Shown here one piece after another: positions 26,244 to 33,398 of a stretch of DNA of 64,000 nucleotides (the first letter of the stretch is position 1; each line of letters begins with the position of its first letter). The DNA lies in NCBI RefSeq assembly GCF_035268865.1, contig NZ_DATFKB010000042.1:1-64000 (forward strand). Direction: 5' to 3'. The notes below the pieces were generated by a model that made no database searches, had not been told where the DNA came from, and was given only the letters and a program-made list of their open reading frames with translations. The translations under genes and the position numbers were made by a program. The stretch is from Salinivirga sp035268865 (lineage in GTDB: Bacteria > Bacteroidota > Bacteroidia > Bacteroidales > Salinivirgaceae).

Positions 26244-27434
26244 TTACTCAAGAATTTCAGTTACCTGTCCGGCACCTACTGTGCGGCCACCTTCACGAAT
26301 TGCAAAACGCAATCCCTGGTCAAGTGCTACAGGATAGATAAGATCAACGGTAATTGTAACGTTATCACCAGGCATAACCATCTCTGTTCCTTCTGGAAGC
26401 GTAACAGCACCTGTTACGTCAAGCGTACGCAAGTAGAACTGTGGGCGGTAATTTTTGTGGAATGGAGTGTGACGTCCACCTTCTTCTTTTTTCAACACAT
26501 ATACCTCTGCTTTAAATCTGGTATGAGGTGTGATTGTTTTGGGGTGAGCGATAACCATACCACGCTTAATTTCATTTTTGTCGATACCACGGAGCAGCAG
26601 ACCAACATTATCACCAGCCTGACCATCGTCAAGAATTTTGCGGAACATTTCCACACCAGTAATAACTGATTTTTTACCTTCTGCACCAAGACCCATGATC
26701 TGTACATCGTCGCCAGTGTGAACTACACCAGTTTCGATACGACCAGTGGCAACAGTACCACGACCTGTAATTGAGAATACGTCCTCAACAGGCATTAGGA
26801 ATGGTTTATCCACATCGCGTTTTGGAAGTGGGATATACTCATCAACAGCGTCCATGAGTTCCATAACTTTTTCTTCCCATTTTTCTTCTCCGTTCAATCC
26901 ACCAAGAGCAGAACCCTGGATGATAGGAGCATTGTCGCCGTCGAATTCGTAGAAATCAAGCAATTCACGAACTTCCATTTCAACAAGTTCGAGGAGCTCT
27001 TCGTCTTCTACCATATCAACTTTATTAAGGAATACTACAATTTTAGGAACGTTTACCTGACGTGCAAGCAGGATGTGCTCGCGAGTCTGAGGCATAGGAC
27101 CATCAGTTGCAGCCACTACAAGTATAGAACCGTCCATCTGGGCAGCACCTGTTACCATGTTTTTCACATAGTCAGCGTGACCAGGGCAGTCTACGTGAGC
27201 GTAGTGACGATTAGCAGTTGTGTACTCTACGTGAGCAGAGTTAATTGTAATTCCACGTTCTTTTTCTTCGGGAGCGTTATCGATAGAATCGAAATCGCGC
27301 TCTTCACCAAAACCTTTTTTTGCCAATACTTTTGTAATAGCAGCAGTCAAGGTAGTTTTTCCATGGTCTACGTGACCAATGGTACCGATATTAACGTGTG
27401 GTTTGGACCGATCAAATTGTTCTTTTTTAGCCAT
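26244..27434 (-). CDS. tuf: Elongation factor Tu
   Basis: The protein has 396 residues. All GTPase motifs are intact: GHVDHGKTT near residue 18, RGITI in switch I, DCPGHADY near 81 with the catalytic His, and NKVD near 136. Domains 2 and 3 are complete. It delivers aminoacyl-tRNA to the ribosome. It sits directly after a four-tRNA cluster and is likely transcribed with it from the promoter at 27957-27988. No second tuf copy is in the window. Confidence 0.99.
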   Translation of the reverse strand: MAKKEQFDRSKPHVNIGTIGHVDHGKTTLTAAITKVLAKKGFGEERDFDSIDNAPEEKERGITINSAHVEYTTANRHYAHVDCPGHADYVKNMVTGAAQMDGSILVVAATDGPMPQTREHILLARQVNVPKIVVFLNKVDMVEDEELLELVEMEVRELLDFYEFDGDNAPIIQGSALGGLNGEEKWEEKVMELMDAVDEYIPLPKRDVDKPFLMPVEDVFSITGRGTVATGRIETGVVHTGDDVQIMGLGAEGKKSVITGVEMFRKILDDGQAGDNVGLLLRGIDKNEIKRGMVIAHPKTITPHTRFKAEVYVLKKEEGGRHTPFHKNYRPQFYLRTLDVTGAVTLPEGTEMVMPGDNVTITVDLIYPVALDQGLRFAIREGGRTVGAGQVTEILE

Positions 27435-27497
27435 AACTTCTCAAATTATGATATTTAACTTTCAATGATATTTAATTCTTTCAAACACAAAAATTCG

Positions 27498-27569
27498 AGC
27501 CAATGACGGGAATTGAACCCGTGACCTCTTCCTTACCAAGGAAGCGCTCTACCCCTGAGCTACATCGGC
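27498..27569 (-). tRNA. tRNA-Thr (anticodon GGT)
   Basis: A 72-nt cloverleaf on the minus strand: acceptor GCCGATG/CATTGGC with one G-T pair, D-arm GCTC/GAGC, anticodon stem CTTCC/GGAAG with loop TTGGTAA, and T-arm with GTTCAAT. Discriminator U. It is the tRNA nearest tuf and corresponds by position to E. coli thrT. Confidence 0.97.
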
Positions 27570-27578
27570 AAAAACCAG

Positions 27579-27651
27579 AGCGGGAGACGGGATTCAAACC
27601 CGCGGCCCTCAGCTTGGAAGGCTGATGCTCTATCAACTGAGCTACTCCCGC
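27579..27651 (-). tRNA. tRNA-Gly (anticodon TCC)
   Basis: A 73-nt cloverleaf on the minus strand: acceptor GCGGGAG/CTCCCGC perfectly paired, anticodon stem CAGC/GCTG with TCC in the loop, and T-loop TTTGAAT. Discriminator U. It is separated from tRNA-Thr(GGT) by 9 nt and corresponds by position to E. coli glyT. Confidence 0.97.
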
Positions 27652-27737
27652 TTATGCGCCGCAGCTTCAGCGAAGGTGTACAAACACCCTACCTAAGTAA
27701 CGACATCCGACTTTGCAAAATGCTTTGCCGGTAAAAG

Positions 27738-27820
27738 TGGGGAGAGAAGGATTCGAACCTCCGAAGGCGTACGCCAGCAGATTTACAGTCTGCCCCAGTT
27801 GACCGCTTTGGTATCTCCCC
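27738..27820 (-). tRNA. tRNA-Tyr (anticodon GTA)
   Basis: An 83-nt class II tRNA on the minus strand with a long variable arm. Acceptor GGGGAGA/TCTCCCC; anticodon loop contains GTA; discriminator A. The spacer to tRNA-Gly is unusually long (86 nt) and holds a small GGTGT/ACACC hairpin at 27675-27688 that may be a processing signal. Confidence 0.97.
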
Positions 27821-27830
27821 GATATAAAAA

Positions 27831-27964
27831 TACATTTGCAACCTGAGCCGATGGAGGGATTCGAACCCACGACCTGCTGATTACAAATCAGCTGCTCTGA
27901 CCAACTGAGCTACATCGGCGTTTTTTAAAGAACCTACCTTCTTGTTTTCAGGGTTGCAAATGTA
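27831..27964. repeat. 13-bp inverted repeat flanking tRNA-Thr(TGT)
   Basis: TACATTTGCAACC at 27831-27843 on the plus strand is the exact reverse complement of 27952-27964. The right arm includes the -7 box of the tRNA operon promoter; the left arm lies in the spacer between tRNA-Thr and tRNA-Tyr. In the transcript, the leader just after the promoter could pair with the spacer beyond the tRNA. Confidence 0.75.
27846..27919 (-). tRNA. tRNA-Thr (anticodon TGT)
   Basis: A 74-nt cloverleaf on the minus strand: acceptor GCCGATG/CATCGGC perfectly paired, anticodon stem GCTGA/TCAGC with loop TTTGTAA, and T-arm GTGGG-TTCGAAT-CCCTC. Discriminator U. It is the first tRNA of the tuf operon and corresponds by position to E. 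coli thrU. It is bracketed by a 13-bp inverted repeat. Confidence 0.97.
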
Positions 27965-27988
27965 TAACCTTACTTTTTAGCGTCCAAA
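27957..27988 (-). promoter_or_regulatory. Promoter of the tRNA-tuf operon
   Basis: On the minus strand TTTG (27988-27985), a 20-bp spacer and TACATTTG (27964-27957) give a perfect match to the Bacteroidota consensus. It sits 38 bp upstream of tRNA-Thr(TGT), after the hpf stop, so tRNAs and tuf can be made independently of rpsU-xerC-hpf. Confidence 0.85.
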
Positions 27989-28007
27989 TAAATAATGAAC
28001 TTTTTTT

Positions 28008-28307
28008 CTAAATTCCACGAACTTTTTCTTTGTGCTTTTTAATTTGCCGTCTGAGCGCCTCTACAGATTGGTCTGTTGCTTCTTCAAATGTCTTACATTG
28101 CTTCTTGGCAAATAGTTCGTTGCCAGGAATGCTTATTTTCATTTCAACAAGTTTATTCTCTGCATTCTGATTTTTACTTAGACGAAGGAACACCTCAACT
28201 TCTATGATATTATCAAATACTTGCTCTAGTTTTGAAATTTTAGACTCAATAAATTGAATCAGTTTTTGATCTGCATCGAATTTGATTGAATGAATTTTAA
28301 CGTCCAT
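28008..28307 (-). CDS. hpf: Ribosome hibernation-promoting factor, short form
   Basis: The protein has 99 residues with the S30AE (HPF/RaiA) beta-alpha-beta-beta-beta-alpha fold, starting MDVKIHSIKFDAD, then helix LIQFIESKISKLEQVFD and strand IEVEVFLRL, with a basic C-terminal helix RRQIKKHKEK. It lacks the C-terminal dimerisation domain of long HPF. It binds the 30S decoding region in resting cells. Unlike nearly all genes in this window it has a full Shine-Dalgarno sequence, AAAGGAGG, 5 nt before the ATG. It is the third gene after rpsU and xerC. Confidence 0.93.
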   Translation of the reverse strand: MDVKIHSIKFDADQKLIQFIESKISKLEQVFDNIIEVEVFLRLSKNQNAENKLVEMKISIPGNELFAKKQCKTFEEATDQSVEALRRQIKKHKEKVRGI

Positions 28308-28312
28308 AATAA

Positions 28313-28320
28313 CCTCCTTT
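28313..28320 (-). promoter_or_regulatory. Strong Shine-Dalgarno sequence of hpf
   Basis: On the minus strand AAAGGAGG precedes the hpf ATG by 5 nt, a perfect 8-base complement to the 16S 3' end at ideal spacing. Leaders I checked for other genes in the window (tuf, rpoC, rplJ, nusG, rpsU, pyrG, trmD) lack any comparable sequence. Confidence 0.85.
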
Positions 28321-28329
28321 TTAGATATG

Positions 28330-29202
28330 TTATGCCCGTGGATGGGCTTGATTGTATGTGCTTTTTAATTTCTGAAAACTATTATGAGTATACACTTCCG
28401 TAGCAGCCAGATTCGCATGCCCCAATAACTGTTTTATGGCATTAAGATCGGCACCGGAATTAAGCATCTGGGTGGCAAAAGTATGTCGTAATATATGTGG
28501 ACTTCGCTTTTGAAGTGTAGCAATCTGACTTATATATTTATTAACTATACGATAAACTAATTTGGGATATAAGGGTTTACCTTTTTCAGTAATAAATAAA
28601 TTGTGTCCGTCTGCGGAATATTCTTTACGAAAGGTAGTATAGTCTTTTAATTGATTAAGGAGCCATGCAGGAAGTGGCACTAACCGCATTTTATTGCGTT
28701 TTCCTGTTACGGTTATCACATCACGGTTGTAATCAATATCCTGTAGTTTGAGATCTATTAATTCCTGCCTGCGCATCCCGGTAAGATAAAACAGGTGTAA
28801 TATATTTTTGTCTCTCAATCCCTTGAAGTCATTTTCAAAGAATGTATCATTGAAAAGGGTATCGGTCTCTTGCTCTTTTATAAACTGGGGTATTTTCTTT
28901 TGCTTTTTTGGTAAGATTGCTCCTGCAGCCGGATTATCTTTAATTACTCCTTCCCGTTGCATAAATCCATAAAAAGCTTTAAGACTTGAAAGTTTTCGGT
29001 GAACCGTAACTGAATTTAGTTTTTCGTTCAACAAAAAAATAATCCATCGGCGGATATCTTTAGAAGTTACCGACAATAGATTATTAATTTTTTGATTTTT
29101 ACAGAACTGTTCAAACTGAATTAAATCAGTTTTGTATGCAGCCACTGTATGTTTGGAGAGGTGTTTTTCGAACACCAAATGATCAAAAAATGCTTTTGGC
29201 AT
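28330..29202 (-). CDS. Tyrosine site-specific recombinase, XerC/XerD type
   Basis: The protein has 290 residues, with an N-terminal SAM-like core-binding domain (about 5-85) and a C-terminal catalytic domain. All catalytic residues are visible: R144, K168, H236 and R239 in HILRH, H262 in LLGH, and the nucleophile Y271. It is the chromosome-dimer type rather than a conjugative-transposon integrase, judged by size and by its place in a conserved rpsU-xer-hpf-tRNA-tuf context. I do not assign XerC or XerD. There are no attachment-site repeats nearby, so it is not part of a mobile element. Confidence 0.9.
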   Translation of the reverse strand: MPKAFFDHLVFEKHLSKHTVAAYKTDLIQFEQFCKNQKINNLLSVTSKDIRRWIIFLLNEKLNSVTVHRKLSSLKAFYGFMQREGVIKDNPAAGAILPKKQKKIPQFIKEQETDTLFNDTFFENDFKGLRDKNILHLFYLTGMRRQELIDLKLQDIDYNRDVITVTGKRNKMRLVPLPAWLLNQLKDYTTFRKEYSADGHNLFITEKGKPLYPKLVYRIVNKYISQIATLQKRSPHILRHTFATQMLNSGADLNAIKQLLGHANLAATEVYTHNSFQKLKSTYNQAHPRA

Positions 29203-29247
29203 ATAGGCGGACGGTTTACGTCAAATGTATAAAATTTAACGTAAAAA

Positions 29248-29445
29248 CTACCCGTTTTGTTCCTCGTTTTGCATTTTTTGTTTATAAATAGCTTTAATTT
29301 TTTGCTCGCGTCTTTTAGCTGATGGTTTATCGTATTGCTGACGCTGACGTAGTTCTTTAACCACACCAGTTTTTTCAAATTTACGCTTAAACTTCTTCAA
29401 AGCGCGATCAATATTCTCCCCTTCTTTTACCGGAATAATAATCAT
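29248..29445 (-). CDS. rpsU: 30S ribosomal protein bS21
   Basis: The protein has 65 residues, beginning MIIIPVKEGENIDRALKKFKR and with the basic REQKIKAIYKQK tail region. bS21 binds near the 16S 3' end; in Bacteroidota (Flavobacterium johnsoniae ribosomes) it helps to hide the anti-Shine-Dalgarno sequence. It is the first gene of the rpsU-xerC-hpf operon and has its own promoter at 29481-29511. Its leader has no Shine-Dalgarno sequence. Confidence 0.97.
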   Translation of the reverse strand: MIIIPVKEGENIDRALKKFKRKFEKTGVVKELRQRQQYDKPSAKRREQKIKAIYKQKMQNEEQNG

Positions 29446-29480
29446 AATATTATCTATTTTATTTTTTCGTTTTAGGGCTG

Positions 29481-29511
29481 CAAATATATGAACTATTTCA
29501 ATGAATGCAAA
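29481..29511 (-). promoter_or_regulatory. Promoter of rpsU
   Basis: On the minus strand TTTG (29511-29508), a 19-bp spacer and TATATTTG (29488-29481) match the consensus. It lies 36 bp upstream of the rpsU ATG and is divergent from the EF-G paralogue promoter. Confidence 0.82.
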
Positions 29512-29573
29512 AATTTAAATGATTTTTTCATAATTTACAGCTCTCAATTTTCCGTAAAAACAAGAATCATAAA

Positions 29574-29604
29574 GTTGGTGATTATTAAATTATTATTAAT
29601 TTTG
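29574..29604 (+). promoter_or_regulatory. Promoter of the EF-G paralogue gene
   Basis: A GTTG at 29574-29577, a 19-bp spacer and TAATTTTG at 29597-29604 match the consensus except for one base of the -33 box. The start codon follows 38 bp later. Confidence 0.7.
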
Positions 29605-29642
29605 ACATCCTCAATCCTAACAAACCTATAAACAAGCATATT

Positions 29643-31802
29643 ATGAAAGTATATCAACCAGACGAGCTTAAGAACATTGCCCTGATCGGTAGTGCTGGCT
29701 CAGGGAAAACCACCCTCGCGGAGGCCATGCTTTTCGAGGGTGGCGTAGTAAAGAGAAAAGGTGATATCGACAGTAAAAATACTGTATCGGATTATCACGA
29801 TATTGAACACCAACAAGAACGTAGTATTTTCTCTACAGTTTTATACACTGAATACCAAAACAAAAAGTTAAATCTGATAGATACACCTGGACTTGACGAT
29901 TTTATTGGTGGAGTAGTTTCATCACTAGCTGTAAGTGACGCTGCGCTGTTTCTTATTAGTGGGCATCAAGGAGTTGAAGTCGGTACTGAAATCATGAGCC
30001 GCTATACGAATAAATTTGGAACGCCTATTATTTTCGCAGTAAATCAGCTTGACCACGAAAAAGCCAATTATGATAAAACGGTAGAAGATTTAAAGAGTAA
30101 ATTTGGCAATAAAGCTGTACAAATACAATATCCGATTAATGCAGGTCTTGAATTTAATGCTGTAATTGATGTCCTTAAAATGAAAATGTACAAATGGGGA
30201 CCTGAAGGAGGAGAACCATCTATCGAGGACATACCGGAAAGTGAAAAAGATAAAGCAGAAGAATTGCACAATGCATTGGTTGAATCAGCGGCAGAGAATG
30301 ATGAAGAATTGATGGAGCTTTTCTTTGAAGAGGGCACACTTAATGAGGACCAAATGCGATCAGGCATTAAGAAAGGTGTTATAAACAAAGACTTTTTCCC
30401 AATATTCTGCGTTTCGGCCAAAAAAGATATGGGCGTGCGTCGTTTAATGGAGTTCCTGAACAACGTTGCTCCACAAACTTCTGAAATGCCAAAACCTCAA
30501 GATTCTGAAGGTAATGAAATAGCAATTGATCCAGAGGGTCCTGCTTCAATTTTTGTTTTTAAAACTTCAGTTGAAGAGCATCTTGGAGAGGTTGCCTATT
30601 TTAAAGTCATGAGCGGTAAGATAAAAGAGGGTATGGACCTTATGAATACCCGAAGCGATAATAAAGAACGTCTATCACAGCTTTATTGTGTTGCGGGAAA
30701 CAACAGGACTAAAGTTGACTCAATGGTTGCAGGAGACATTGGGGCAACTGTAAAACTTAAGGATACAAAAACTAACGATACCCTTAATACAAAAGGATCT
30801 GATTGGAAATTTCCGGAAATAAACTTCCCGGAACCAAAATATCGTACTGCGATTGAACCAAAAAACAAGGGTGAAGAAGAAAAAATGGGTGAAATCCTAA
30901 ACCGTATGGCCGGAGAGGATCCAACATACGTCATTGAGCACTCTAAGGAGCTGAAGCAAGTAATTGTGCATGGACAAGGAGAATTTCACCTAAACACGCT
31001 TAAAAAGCAAATCGAAAACCTCGACAAACTAGAGGTTGAATTCATCACTCCCAAAATTCCATATCGCGAAACCATTACCAAATATGCGCAAGCAGACTAC
31101 CGACACAAAAAACAATCGGGTGGTGCTGGCCAATTTGGAGAGGTTTACATCATAATTGAGCCCTTTAAAGAGGGTATGGGAGATCCAAAATCATATAAAG
31201 TAAACGGTAAAGATATTACTGTAACAAATCGTGGCACCGATGAGCATGAATTGCCATGGGGTGGAAAACTTGTATTTGTTAACAGTATTGTTGGTGGATC
31301 CATTGATGCGAAATTCCTTCCAGCCATTTTGAAAGGTATTATGGAAAAAATGGAGGAAGGACCGCTTACTGGCTCTTATGCACGCGACATTAGAGTAATT
31401 GTATATGATGGCAAGATGCACCCGGTTGATTCAAACGAGATTTCATTCAAGATTGCCGGTATGCAAGCCTTCCGTACAGCATTTAAACAAGCTGCACCAA
31501 AGATTCTTGAGCCTATTTACAAAGTAGAGGTAATGGTTCCTTCTGATTTTATGGGTGATGTAATGAGTGACCTGCAGGGTCGTCGCGCCATGATTGAAGG
31601 CATGAACAGCGAGGGTGGATATGAGAAAATCACGGCTAAAGTACCTTTAGCAGAGATGAACAAATATTCTACATCGTTGAGTTCATTAACTTCGGGTCAG
31701 GCTATGTACACAATGAAGTTTGACGAGTATATGGCAGTTCCTGGAGACATTCAGGATAAACTACTAAAAGAATACGAAGCTGCTCAGGCAGAAGAGGAAT
31801 AA
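29643..31802 (+). CDS. EF-G paralogue (EF-G2 type) with degenerate GTPase motifs
   Basis: The 719 residues span all five EF-G domains. The P-loop is intact (GSAGSGKT, 16-23), but switch I reads RSIF at 60-63 instead of RGIT, the G3 motif reads DTPGLDDF at 80-87 with Leu84 in place of the catalytic His, and G4 reads NQLD (134-137) instead of NKMD. Domain IV is present. This pattern fits the second EF-G of Bacteroidota, and an EF-G paralogue of Bacteroides thetaiotaomicron is reported to support translation without GTP hydrolysis. It is monocistronic with its own promoter and terminator. The housekeeping fusA is not in the window. Confidence 0.9.
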   Translation: MKVYQPDELKNIALIGSAGSGKTTLAEAMLFEGGVVKRKGDIDSKNTVSDYHDIEHQQERSIFSTVLYTEYQNKKLNLIDTPGLDDFIGGVVSSLAVSDAALFLISGHQGVEVGTEIMSRYTNKFGTPIIFAVNQLDHEKANYDKTVEDLKSKFGNKAVQIQYPINAGLEFNAVIDVLKMKMYKWGPEGGEPSIEDIPESEKDKAEELHNALVESAAENDEELMELFFEEGTLNEDQMRSGIKKGVINKDFFPIFCVSAKKDMGVRRLMEFLNNVAPQTSEMPKPQDSEGNEIAIDPEGPASIFVFKTSVEEHLGEVAYFKVMSGKIKEGMDLMNTRSDNKERLSQLYCVAGNNRTKVDSMVAGDIGATVKLKDTKTNDTLNTKGSDWKFPEINFPEPKYRTAIEPKNKGEEEKMGEILNRMAGEDPTYVIEHSKELKQVIVHGQGEFHLNTLKKQIENLDKLEVEFITPKIPYRETITKYAQADYRHKKQSGGAGQFGEVYIIIEPFKEGMGDPKSYKVNGKDITVTNRGTDEHELPWGGKLVFVNSIVGGSIDAKFLPAILKGIMEKMEEGPLTGSYARDIRVIVYDGKMHPVDSNEISFKIAGMQAFRTAFKQAAPKILEPIYKVEVMVPSDFMGDVMSDLQGRRAMIEGMNSEGGYEKITAKVPLAEMNKYSTSLSSLTSGQAMYTMKFDEYMAVPGDIQDKLLKEYEAAQAEEE

Positions 31803-31822
31803 AACATAACTCAAACTGAAAT

Positions 31823-31858
31823 AAAAAAGAGGATGTTTTACCGGCATCCTCTTTTTTT
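31823..31858. terminator. Bidirectional terminator
   Basis: A perfect 10-bp stem, AAAGAGGATG (31826-31835) with CATCCTCTTT (31845-31854), is flanked by A and T runs. It serves the EF-G paralogue (plus) and the convergent T9SS cargo gene (minus). Confidence 0.92.
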
Positions 31859-31883
31859 GTGGGTTAAATAATGTATATTTCTT

Positions 31884-33305
31884 TTAATTTCCGGCGGTTT
31901 TAGAACTAAAAACATGAAAGAAACCTTTCTTTTCAAAGGCTCTTCCATCATAGCCTTTAGCCTTAATTACATAATAGTAAACTCCTGCACCAACATAACT
32001 TCCGTTATACTTACCATCCCATGCATCCTGCTCTGTCCATTCTGATCCGCTGAAATGATATACACGTAAACCATAGCGGTTGTATATAAATACTTCAAAA
32101 CTTTGAATGGAAGTAGATGTCATATCTGTCGGTGCATCAAGCTCTTCATAGTCCCAGCTTTCAATATTTTTAAAATAAAAAATATCGTTTTTCCCATCGT
32201 TATTGGGTGTAATTACATTGGGCAGTTTACCGATAAAGGAGTTATAAATGGTAATGTAGAGTCTTTTACGGATAGAATCGACACATGTGCGTTCCTCGTT
32301 ATTTTGAATAAAAACGCGGCCTTCAGCTTTAAGCTTTACATCGTAATAACCAGGATATTTGTAATTTATGGAGTCAAGGGGTTCATAAAAAGTTGAAGTT
32401 CTGAGAATACGATCTGCACCATCCTCCACCCTACTTGAATCATTATAAAATGTCCATTCATAAAGTTCGGCATTGATAGAATTGTTTACGAACCCTAATT
32501 TAACGGGAGCTTCAAACTGAAGTGTATCGGGACTAAAACCTTCAATATCTCGAGAAGCATCAAAGTCAGCATCTACAGCGATAGCTTCATACACAACAGA
32601 ATCAACTTTTGTATGCCCTAAACTATCGGTAACTGTTACCTTAAAGAGATAATTTTCGTAATCGATTGGCGGAGTTGAAAAGTATGGATTCGGTTCCTCT
32701 GTCCCAAAATCAAGCGAGTCAAGAATTGTCCATTGCTGCGTTTGCTCATCTAAATAATAATCTTCCCACTCCCAATTAAGTCCGTTTGCAATAGCATAAT
32801 TATTTTCCAGAGAATCGGGATGAAAGTATAGATAAGATATACCTCCATTAATGCCCTGTATAAAAAGTTCATCGCACGACTCTTCGTAATAGGGCTCTAC
32901 AATTAAATTATTAAAATAAGCCCAACGGGTAATGGTCGTATCTTTTGTAGTGCCTGTAAACTTCACCTGATAGCCGGGGTAACCTGCCTGCTCTGTGGTT
33001 TTAAGTGTCAATTCAGTGGTATCTGCAGCTTCAATTATAAGTTCTTTTTCAATAACTGTTTCGTCTGCATTTCGTCTGATTTTATACCACTGTATAAGTC
33101 CTGATCCGGTATAAGGATAATTTGCAGTCATTTCAAGCGTATCACTGAACCCTGTAGGACTGGGTCCAAACACGACATATATACTATCAGAACCTGCAGC
33201 GCGCTCATATTCGACTGGCAAAATGGTATCGGCATTACTTACAATTTGCGCAGAAACATTTAATGATACCACAAGGGCAAAAAATATTATTAAAAACCTA
33301 TGCAT
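31884..33305 (-). CDS. T9SS type B sorting domain (gliding-motility-associated C-terminal) protein
   Basis: The protein has 473 residues. An N-terminal Sec signal peptide is clear (hydrophobic core, cleavage after VSAQ). The middle contains PKD/Ig-like beta segments with repeated strands. The last about 95 residues form the type B (CHU_C) sorting domain: NVITPNNDGKNDIFYFKN, then FIYNRYGLRVY and DGKYNG, ending GVYYYVIKAKG. Such domains direct type IX secretion to the cell surface. No catalytic domain is present; a structural or adhesive role is likely. T9SS machinery genes are elsewhere. Confidence 0.88.
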   Translation of the reverse strand: MHRFLIIFFALVVSLNVSAQIVSNADTILPVEYERAAGSDSIYVVFGPSPTGFSDTLEMTANYPYTGSGLIQWYKIRRNADETVIEKELIIEAADTTELTLKTTEQAGYPGYQVKFTGTTKDTTITRWAYFNNLIVEPYYEESCDELFIQGINGGISYLYFHPDSLENNYAIANGLNWEWEDYYLDEQTQQWTILDSLDFGTEEPNPYFSTPPIDYENYLFKVTVTDSLGHTKVDSVVYEAIAVDADFDASRDIEGFSPDTLQFEAPVKLGFVNNSINAELYEWTFYNDSSRVEDGADRILRTSTFYEPLDSINYKYPGYYDVKLKAEGRVFIQNNEERTCVDSIRKRLYITIYNSFIGKLPNVITPNNDGKNDIFYFKNIESWDYEELDAPTDMTSTSIQSFEVFIYNRYGLRVYHFSGSEWTEQDAWDGKYNGSYVGAGVYYYVIKAKGYDGRAFEKKGFFHVFSSKTAGN

Positions 33306-33367
33306 TATGGGTGTTTTTCCAAATCAATAATGTTAACGAATAAATACCCCAAAAAGTACCTGAAAAG

Positions 33368-33392
33368 CCGGTGAACTTTAAAAGTTCACCGG
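33368..33392 (-). terminator. Hairpin downstream of yidC
   Basis: The 10-bp stem CCGGTGAACT / AGTTCACCGG with a 5-nt loop is perfect and starts 6 bp after the yidC stop. The U tract on the minus strand is short (CTTTTC), so termination is probable but not certain. Confidence 0.75.
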
Positions 33393-33398
33393 ATATAT

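Noticed and set aside
28330..29202. Xer-type recombinase as a sign of a mobile element
   Set aside because: It lies in a conserved housekeeping order with no flanking repeats, integrase-type arm domain or cargo genes.
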